Below, piece by piece: positions 57,144 through 64,000 of a stretch of 64,000 nt of DNA. The notes under the pieces are model-generated. The model did no database searches. It saw only the letters and a program-made list of their open reading frames with translations, and was not told the DNA's origin. Source of the stretch: Auricularia sp. M13 (taxonomy: Eukaryota; Basidiomycota; Agaricomycetes; Auriculariales; Auriculariaceae). The number at the start of each line of letters is the position of its first letter. Position 1 is the first letter of the stretch. A program made the position numbers and the translations under genes. Location: the NCBI GenBank assembly GCA_037042915.1, contig CM073198.1, positions 4,092,001-4,156,000 of the forward strand, in the 5' to 3' direction.

Positions 57144-57649
57144 TCCACGGAGTGTGAGCAGAAGTGCGCACGTTTCTGGGCTGGCATCGTTGTAGAATGG
57201 AAAGAACACCCGCTACCCGCGACTTCAGGCTTATCCAACGCTGCATTGGCGGCGTCACCCCCGCATCGCCCTTTTCTCGTCCTCATCATCCCACCGCTTT
57301 TAACCTTTTCGTCCTGCTTCCATGGACTCCCTCGAAACCTTGATGACCGGCACCTGGACATGACACTATCTGGGGATGATGCTGGCTCCACGCCTGCTTG
57401 CTCGTCCTCTCCGTGCCGCTCCCTGCATCGGCCGCTGCCCGCTGCCCGCTGCCTCGGACATTCGCTGATGCCGGCCGTTCGGGCTGCCTGGCCATCGTGC
57501 TCCTGCACGCTGTCGTTCGCAGTCTCGTCGTTGTCGTGCTCGTCATGGTCGTGCTCCTTGGGCGAACTGCGCACATCCGCTGTCGCCTTTTGCACGCGGA
57601 ACTCCTCGGTATCGACGGCACTGTACTCCTGATTCCAATTCGCGGCCAT
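57086..57649 (-). CDS. Hypothetical acidic protein divergent from the F-box gene
   Basis: ATG at 57649: MAANWNQEYSAVDTEEFRVQ, then a D/E/H-rich stretch (EHDHDEHDNDETANDSVQEH) and a polar remainder. The start is about 130 bp from the F-box start, so the two would share a promoter. The second half may hold an intron; the stop at 57086 is the end of the unspliced frame. Not recognised. Confidence 0.4.
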   Translation of the reverse strand: MAANWNQEYSAVDTEEFRVQKATADVRSSPKEHDHDEHDNDETANDSVQEHDGQAARTAGISECPRQRAAGSGRCRERHGEDEQAGVEPASSPDSVMSRCRSSRFRGSPWKQDEKVKSGGMMRTRKGRCGGDAANAALDKPEVAGSGCSFHSTTMPAQKRAHFCSHSVDHLTSSRVTPPPYSQLSNQ

Positions 57650-57782
57650 GCATACGAGCTCCAAATCGTCAGTGGTCGTTGAATATTTTACATGTGAGCT
57701 CACACTTCGACGCTGCATTTCATTGTCAAAATTTCAACCGGCGACAACACGTCTTGTCCCGCGACGCGCGCCGTCACGCGAC

Positions 57783-59314
57783 ATGTCGTTTGACCCGCTG
57801 TCCTCGCGCGCGTGCAGATCGAACAGGCCGATGCCGACGTTGCGACCAAGCGCAGAGAGCACGCCCGAGAGTCGCTCCAGACGGCCGAGCAGCGCATCCT
57901 GGAAGCCGAGCTCGCCTACAAGATGTGCCAGGCGGTCAAGGAGCAGGCCATCGAATACGACCACCAGGCTGCCGAGCAGCTCGAGATATCCGCTGGCCGA
58001 CTGGCGCTGGCGAAGGCGCCGCTGCACCCGGTCAGAAAGGCGCCGCTGGAGGTGCTGGGCCTCATCTTCGAATGGTGCATCGAGCTCTGCTGGCCGTCTG
58101 CCTCTGGCTCGCCCTCGGACAAGCCTCGCGACGTCCTCAACCGCCAGCGCCAGCCGTTTCTGCTCGCGGCTGTCTCTCGCCGCTGGAGGCACGCATGCCA
58201 TGCATATGCGCCCATGTGGTGCACGCTCGACCTCCGACTGGACGACATACTCCTGGAAAATGTGCACTTGTGGATACGCTATACCACCGCCGTAATCGGC
58301 CTCTCTGCGCGCGTCCCCATGCATCTGCGCATATTCCGCGCGCGCCCGTGCGTCGTCGCAGTCGACGCCCAGCTCGTCGAGGCGCTCCTACCCATGATGC
58401 CCAGATGCAAGTACCTTGTATTCTGCGCGGCGACGCTCAGCGAGCCCGACAACCCGCTGTCCATCCTGCTCCGCTGTGCGACGCCTCTGTTACGCGGGCT
58501 CTCCATCCGCGTCGGCCGCACCACGCCAGGGCCCGTGCAGCTGCTCCCCGACGCGCCGAAGCTGCACACCATCGACGCCAACTACCCGTTCACCAAGGTC
58601 AGCACGACCTTCCCCGGCGCGGAGATCGTCTCGCTCGCGTCGTCCATCACGACGCACGACCTCCGCCGCGACGACATCGCCGTGCTCCAAGCCGCCTGCC
58701 CGAACCTCGACGACCTCAGGCTACTCTACCCCGCCGTGGGGCCCGCGGTGCGCACGAGCCCGGTGGTGCTCAAGATGCCCGTCCTGCGGATCAAATACTC
58801 CAAGCCAGCCGCGTCGGGCGACCTGCTCGCCTTCGCCGACCAGTTCTCCCTCCCGCGCATCCGCTCGCTACGGTTGTACGGCGACCACGAGGGCAGCGCC
58901 GCCCGGGTGGCCTTCCTCGCGGCCGTCTTCCCGCAGTGGCGCACGCTCAGCAAGCTGACCATCAGCACCATCGCCGGCCCGGACATCGACGCTTTCTTCG
59001 CCGCGCGCGCCGACGCGCCGAACCTCGGCGCGCTCGTCCTGCGCAAGGTCGCCTTCACGCACGGCACCCTGCATCGGCTTTGCGACGCCTTCGGTCGGCC
59101 CTCGGCGGACACCGCGGGCACCTGGCTCTGCCCGCTGCTCAAAAGCCTCGACCTCTTCGGCTGCACGCTGTCTCCGGACTGCGCCACGGAAGATTTCGTC
59201 GTCCTGGTGGCGCGCAGGCTGCAGCGCCTCCGATGGTCCCCGCGCCTCCGATGGTCCCGACGAGGAGTCACGCCCGGCGCGGCTGCGCAGGTTGTATCTC
59301 CCGCAGGGATTTGA
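57783..59314 (+). CDS. F-box protein with N-terminal coiled coil and LRR-like region
   Basis: Typical mushroom F-box layout. N-terminal coil (ADADVATKRREHARESLQTA, then a long E/A/Q helix) to about residue 60; F-box APLEVLGLIFEWCIELCWPS and, after a short insert, RQPFLLAAVSRRWRHACHAY with the family's V-x-R-x-W-R; then WCTLDLRLDD and leucine-rich strands (TPLLRGLSIRVG, PKLHTIDANYP, CPNLDDLRLLYP, RIRSLRLYG, NLGALVLRKV, LLKSLDLFGC). Substrate receptor of SCF ubiquitin ligases by family. The ATG at 57783 is one base out of frame with the coil; a missing base near 57811 or an unseen first exon would explain it. From 57812 the frame is open for 500 codons. Confidence 0.7.
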
Positions 59315-60104
59315 CGAGCAGGTCACTGCTCGCATCATTGAACTATTTTCTTGAGTTCTGTACTGTGTTCGGAATCATGTACTCTCTCTACTATTTCGAG
59401 ATAGTGTCCTCGTCAACAGTAAAAAATGTTCATTCATTCCTGCTATATATTAGGAACTACCCATCTAGGGGGTCACCCAGGGCGTCAGCAAGGGAGCGCT
59501 AAGATGCCATGAGCCGTGAAATACAGTCCAGAGCTGCAGCCCACCAAAGGCGGCGCAGAGGGAGCCCGCGGCGCCCACTCAGCCAAATGCGGACCGCTGA
59601 ATATGTGAGTTTGCAAGGCGGCTCACGTGCGATACTCCCTTGAGCACCCTTGGTGGGAGAGAACCTGTGTCACTTGAGTGTAACTATTCATGCCCGCTCA
59701 GAGATATGACCAATATGGCGGAAGAGAATATACGGCAGCACACAGTAAGAGTACAATAGTCAGCCATATATTCTTGTCCGACTGTCGGCTGTGTAAAACG
59801 CGCAGACCACGTGATCGTTGAGTGATCGTATAAATTCGCCCCACATACTCCGTTAACAGCCCAACACGCTCAAATGCCTTCGAGATTTCCTATTCCTGGC
59901 GCAATGGCATGAAAAACCAACCTGCTTTGTGGAAGGCGCGCGTACTGATTGTTCCACAGCCTAGCGTAGCCTCAACGGAACCAGAAAGCCTATCCGACTC
60001 CGGATCGTCGGTTTCGTACATTGACTGGCAGGTTTGTCTGTGACTCTCGGTGTAGTTGGGCATATTGCTGAGGATACTCGAAGTCTGCATTTTCGAAAGG
60101 CTCG
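59315..60104. other. Intergenic region
   Basis: AT-richer, no supported gene or repeat. Confidence 0.4.
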
Positions 60105-60949
60105 ATGTCTAGCCAAGCTGAGACAGTTATCATCCGCAACAGTGGTGATTGGTCCCGCACCGAATTTGCACACCGCATCCTCGTCAAGGCAGATGAGTAC
60201 GGAGACGATGCTGCGCTAGCTGAGATCTCCCGCGCGTTCCCCCACGTCACGAAGGAGAACACACGCCTATGGTTGGCTTATCTCAAGAGTATCCGCGCTC
60301 AGGGCAGATCGGACTTCGCGCCGTTTTACATGGACACCTTTAGGCAACTCGACTGGTGCAAGGTCCTTCGCGAAGGCGCTGCAGGTGATGTAGCTGTGAG
60401 ATCGATATTTTCCCGTCCGTTGATAGCCCGCTGAGTCGTTACACAGCCCGAACTTGTCGGCTTGCTGCCCGATGTTGTCGCAGAGCAAGGCTATCCTATA
60501 ATGGTCAGCGAAAGACGAGCTGCGCTCGGATGTGGCTCAATTCTTCATAGGTTGGCATGGAAGAGCGTGAGAGCCCGCAGAGGCTTTCTCCTGATTCCTC
60601 GGCGCCGAACATCGGCTCGATACCACAAGATCCCTGTGTGGCTCGTCGTGGGCACGACCATGCACAGAGACTCGGCCATTTGGGCAAGACCTCGACGTCT
60701 CCCCCTATCGAAAACCCAGCCGAGGAATCTGCACCGGTGAGTGCTTAGCTGGGCGTGAGTGCCGAAAGCTCACTTTCTGCGCAGGTGCACGCGGCCAAAG
60801 AAGTTTTGGAAGCGATCCTAGTAAGCAATAGACACTGCATTCCTGCTCTCACTGATCTTCATCTATCTTAGGCTGGCACGCAAGGTGGTGGAGCGTTGAG
60901 TATCATTATAGGGAATATAACCGCCGACCGCCTGGATTTCTTCATGTAA
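60105..60949 (+). CDS. Hypothetical protein, 215 aa
   Basis: Five exons (60105-60395, 60447-60503, 60551-60736, 60785-60820, 60872-60949), all joins phase 0, sum to 648 nt and end in TAA. N-terminal region MSSQAETVIIRNSGDWSRTE, helices DDAALAEISRAFPHVTKENT and LWLAYLKSIRAQGRSDFAPF, then LVGLLPDVVAEQGYPIM, a disordered S/P-rich exon, and a C-terminal end LSIIIGNITADRLDFFM. It looks like a small helical protein of lineage-specific type. I do not recognise it. Confidence 0.6.
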
Positions 60950-61489
60950 GTGGATATACAAGTTCATCTCAGCTACTTCGAAAGTCGATTCGTTCTTGAA
61001 TAAACAATGTCACAAACGCCTCATGAACAAGTACTAGGGTCAGATCATTGTCTCGAGGGCGGACGGAAAACATCACCAGTTGAGGCCACCACATCGCCCG
61101 CAGGTGGCGGCGTGAGCGGGAGCGCTGAGTTAATGTATCAGCCTTTGTGCCTGTTATACTTGCTAATTCTTCCTCATCCGCTGGATAAGTTTGGGCTGAG
61201 CAGTGGGTTCGCGCCGTGCTCAAGATATTGGAATAAGCCGTGTGTACTGACTGATGGTCGAGAACGTTGAGATAAACCGCCCTCGGATCCCCAAGAGTTT
61301 GTATAAGATACTGGCAATGCTTGCTCCGGCGTATCGGCCGCCCGCGCCTCCTGATTGAAGGAAGGCTGGGCTCGTACGATAATGTATGCTCCTCACGCAG
61401 CAGCCTCTATGACCAAGGATCAGAAAGCGCAGCTGCACCCCAATGAGTTTCACGACCATGTCAGCCGTTGAACAGACGAAAACTCACCT
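60950..61489. other. Intergenic region
   Basis: No supported gene or repeat. Confidence 0.35.
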
Positions 61490-62026
61490 AGCGGGTTGTC
61501 GATTTGCACTGTGCGCTTACGGGGAGTCAAGATACGATGCGCGACAACGGCGTTAAGATTGACCCTCGGCTCTTCATCAGCCACGGAGTGGCGCAGGAAC
61601 CGCGACGGTGCAAAGCAATACGGACGCGGCAGTATTGGGTTCGTGTTTGTGAGCCCTCGAGGTCTCGGGCGCAGCGCATCGAGGAGAGTACAGCACTTGC
61701 CCGCGCCCGTTGCCCTTTGATCTCCAGGTCTTGCTGTTTCTCTTCGCGCCGGCGATGGTACCCGTGACCTGCGATCCAATCGCTCAATCTGTCTGGCAGT
61801 CGACGTTCTTCGAGCGGATATAGACTGCGGATGTATGGGCGCGCGATGTCCCAGGCTGGGACGGTGTTGCGCTCGACGGTACGCGCTATCACGCGCCCCG
61901 CAAGTTGGTCGACGTCGAACGGCAGCCAGGTATGCTCATGGTGCATCTTCGCGGGCAGCAAGTGCTGCCCCGCCCGCACCAGGGCGCCCTCATTCTGCCG
62001 GTCTACACGCGCGTTGTGACCACGAG
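61490..62026 (-). CDS. Possible minus-strand gene, exon structure uncertain
   Basis: A 170-codon frame with protein-like content (MHHEHTWLPFDVDQLAGRVI, RPYIRSLYPLEERRLPDRLS, EEKQQDLEIKGQRARASAV) is open to about 61527. A second frame (RVNLNAVVAHRILTPRKRTV) takes over near 61590 and runs to a GTGAG donor-like site near 61490. Probably two exons or more. Not recognised. Confidence 0.35.
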
Positions 62027-62484
62027 GGATGTACACCTCCCTCAGGGCACTCAGTGGGCCAGAAATTGTGCACCGCTCATATCCAAATGAAGGACATATA
62101 ACTTGTATTATAACACTGGCAGATTTACGTTGCCTGTCATCCCATAAGTTTGAATGTGACCAACAGTTCGTGCCCGCGGAAAACGTACTACGAATTTGCG
62201 AGATAAATTACCGAAACTAATAAATCGTTCGAACACGCCGTACCTCAAGGACTGGTACTCTATGATGCACAATCTCCAAATCAGACTGCTTTGGATCCCC
62301 TCCCTCAACCGCAGCTGCGACGAGCGGTCGCCGGCGACGACGCTGCGGGGCGCTTGCACGGCAGGTCCAGCTCCCAAATCAACAATTGTCAGGTCTAAAC
62401 CATGCCGAACAGACGCAGCTGCGAGGTGAGTCAACTTGCAGACGGTCGTCAGGCGGTTCGCATAGCGCTAGTTGCAGAAGTTAA
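62027..62484. other. Intergenic region
   Basis: No supported gene; left flank of segmental duplicate copy 2. Confidence 0.35.
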
Positions 62485-63834
62485 CTAAATGGTCCGAGCC
62501 CACTGGCATTCGAGAGCGCGGCCCTCAACGGAAGAAGCCAAGTCGAAGTGCGAGGATTGACGACGGCGCAGCAGAAGTACGTACAGTTGCAGACGCGGGC
62601 TGGAGTGTGCGGCTGTCGTGCGCGTTCGGGTGTCTGTAAAGATTATGAGTGACTTGTTCATGGATACGAGCAACGTGGGTGGGAGAATGTACAACGACGG
62701 CCAATTCGTCAACGTCAGAGGTACCAACCAGTACAGGTCTGACTACCGCTGAGCCCTCGCCAGCGGGCGGCACAAGCCAGTGCGTAGCGCGCTGGCATTC
62801 GAGAGCGCGGCCCTCAACGAAAGAAGCCAAGTCGAAGTGCGAGGATTGACGACGGCGCAGCAGAAGTACGTACAGTTGCAGACGCGGGCTGGAGTGTGCG
62901 GCTGTCGTGCGCGTTCGGGTGTCTGTAAAGATTATGAGTGACTTGTTCATGGATACGAGCAACGCGGGTGGGAGAATGTACAACGACGGCCAAGTCGTCA
63001 ACGTCAGAGGTACCAACCAGTACAGGTCTGACTACCGCTGAGCCCTCGCCAGCGGGCGGCACAAGCCAGTGCGTAGCGCGCTGGCATTCGAGAGCGCGGC
63101 CCTCAACGAAAGAAGCCAAGTCGAAGTGCGAGGATTGACGACGGCGCAGCAGAAGTACGTACAGTTGCAGACGCGGGCTGGAGTGTGCGGCTGTCGTGCG
63201 CGTTCGGGTGTCTGTAAAGATTATGAGTGACTTGTTCATGGATACGAGCAACGTGGGTGGGAGAATGTACAACGACGGCCAAGTCGTCAACGTCAGAGGT
63301 ACCAACCAGTACAGGTCTGACTACCGCTGAGCCCTCGCCAGCGGGCGGCACAAGCCAGTGCGTAGCGCGCTGGCATTCGAGAGCGCGGCCCTCAACGAAA
63401 GAAGCCAAGTCGAAGGGAGATAATGACGCGATGGATGCAGCACCAGTACTTACCGTTGTGGTCGCGTGCTCGTCCACAAGATCTCGTCGAAGTCTTAATC
63501 TATTCGGCGCCGTCAGCAACGTTGCATGCAGCCCAATGTACGGGGGTACCGCTCGTGGAGTTGAGCTCTGGCGTGCTTGCGCTGCTGTTGCGCCGTTCAG
63601 TGCCCTCTACTGTCGGTAGGCCGCCAATGTCCTCGATGCAGAACTCCAACGATGCTAGAGGTACAACACAGTACACTAGCGTCGAGAAGCTCTCGTCGGC
63701 GCGCGGCACAACTCAGTGCGGGCGCGCTGGGACGTGAGGGTGGGAAACATGCGGCGCTTGCCGCCGGCCGCAGATATGCCTGCGGTCGGCGCTTTAAACC
63801 GCGTTCCAGCGCCTGCGACGCACGCAGCGGCAGG
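62485..63834 (-). CDS. Tandem-exon gene, locus 2 (76-aa exon units)
   Basis: Minus strand. Intron 63391-63453 (donor GTAAGT), then three unit exons of exactly 228 nt each: 63163-63390, 62874-63101 and 62585-62812, separated by 61-nt introns (63102-63162, 62813-62873, 62524-62584), then a short terminal exon 62485-62523 ending QWARTI and TAG. All joins are phase 0 and all three units are open. Each unit encodes 76 residues (GRALECQRATHWLVPPAGEG ... DSRTLQPASAT), with PVLVGTSDVDDLAVVVHSP in the middle. The units are nearly identical. An older, diverged unit lies upstream (about 63454-63608, ending DLVDEHATTT). First exon not found. No known domain. Confidence 0.5.
62524..63834. repeat. Segmental duplicate, copy 2, with 289-bp tandem units
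   Basis: Period 289 bp: the string GCATTCGAGAGCGCGGCCCT recurs at about 62507, 62796, 63085 and 63374. The right part (63391-63834) is almost identical to 32339-32781. Same orientation as copy 1. Confidence 0.88.
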
Positions 63835-64000
63835 CGGTTGCCACAATCGCGGGATACTCTATTAGCATTAACTGATAACTTAGCTGTGAGTTCACACCAC
63901 AGACTTGTGTGCCGGAATATATGGAAAACATATACATTGCATTGAGTACCGTAAAACAAGGGGCATATAGGCATAGTTAGCGACATGGTCCGCTGTTACG
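63835..64000. other. Window end
   Basis: Unique sequence after the duplicate ends; too short to judge. Confidence 0.4.

Noticed and set aside
62524-63391. Plain satellite DNA
   Set aside because: Possible, but the exact 228-nt phase-0 open exons, conserved splice junctions and different in-frame terminal exons at the two loci fit a spliced gene better. Kept as a gene at moderate confidence.
1-64000. Virus-like elements (LTR, Polinton or similar)
   Set aside because: I saw no reverse transcriptase, integrase, protease, capsid or polymerase motif in any frame, and no pair of long direct repeats bounding an internal region. The repeats at 31.7-32.8 and 62.5-63.8 kb are 31 kb apart with ordinary genes between, so I do not read them as LTRs.

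Overview
The window reads as nuclear DNA of a basidiomycete fungus, most likely an Agaricomycete. Genes are GC-rich and cut by many 45-70 nt GT-AG introns, several start near TATA boxes, and the recognisable products are typical of mushroom-forming fungi: an Ert1-type Zn2Cys6/PAS regulator, Git3-like seven-helix receptors, F-box proteins with N-terminal coiled coils, an MLKL-NTD-like helical-bundle protein and a CorA-like membrane protein. I worked out splice forms by eye. For many genes the exon lengths sum to an exact multiple of three with no internal stop, and I treat that as the main evidence.

Layout. 0-24 kb is gene-dense and mostly conserved: a stand-alone helical-bundle protein, a 77-aa single-helix protein, SPT5, two Git3-like receptors flanking MIC10, ERT1, an alpha/beta hydrolase with a peroxisomal C-terminus, a polytopic membrane protein, and two intronless or disordered proteins. 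24-64 kb is accessory: lineage-specific multi-exon genes, dispersed and tandem repeats, short inverted-repeat elements, a decayed NEM1-like phosphatase, two F-box genes, a chromodomain gene and a WD40 gene with a membrane tail.

The most unusual content is in the accessory half. (1) A gene at 44.7-45.9 kb has a run of near-identical 45-nt exons separated by near-identical 50-nt introns, so a whole exon+intron unit was amplified in tandem. (2) Two loci 31 kb apart (31.6-32.8 and 62.5-63.8 kb, same orientation) carry tandem copies of a 289-bp unit that reads as one 228-nt, 76-codon, phase-0 exon plus a 61-nt intron. (3) A family of unknown genes, all on the minus strand (start regions near 35.36, 51.13, 54.55 and 55.37 kb), shares its first exons; three of the copies lie downstream of arrays of a CAATATGTC-like motif, and two of these have a TATA box about 50 bp before the ATG. 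None of these matches a family I know.

Caveats. SPT5 needs five single-base frame corrections, all in the same direction and mostly at short homopolymers; two other genes need one each. Base-calling error is a live explanation. I saw no reverse transcriptase, capsid, integrase or transposase reading frame, no rRNA and no convincing tRNA.
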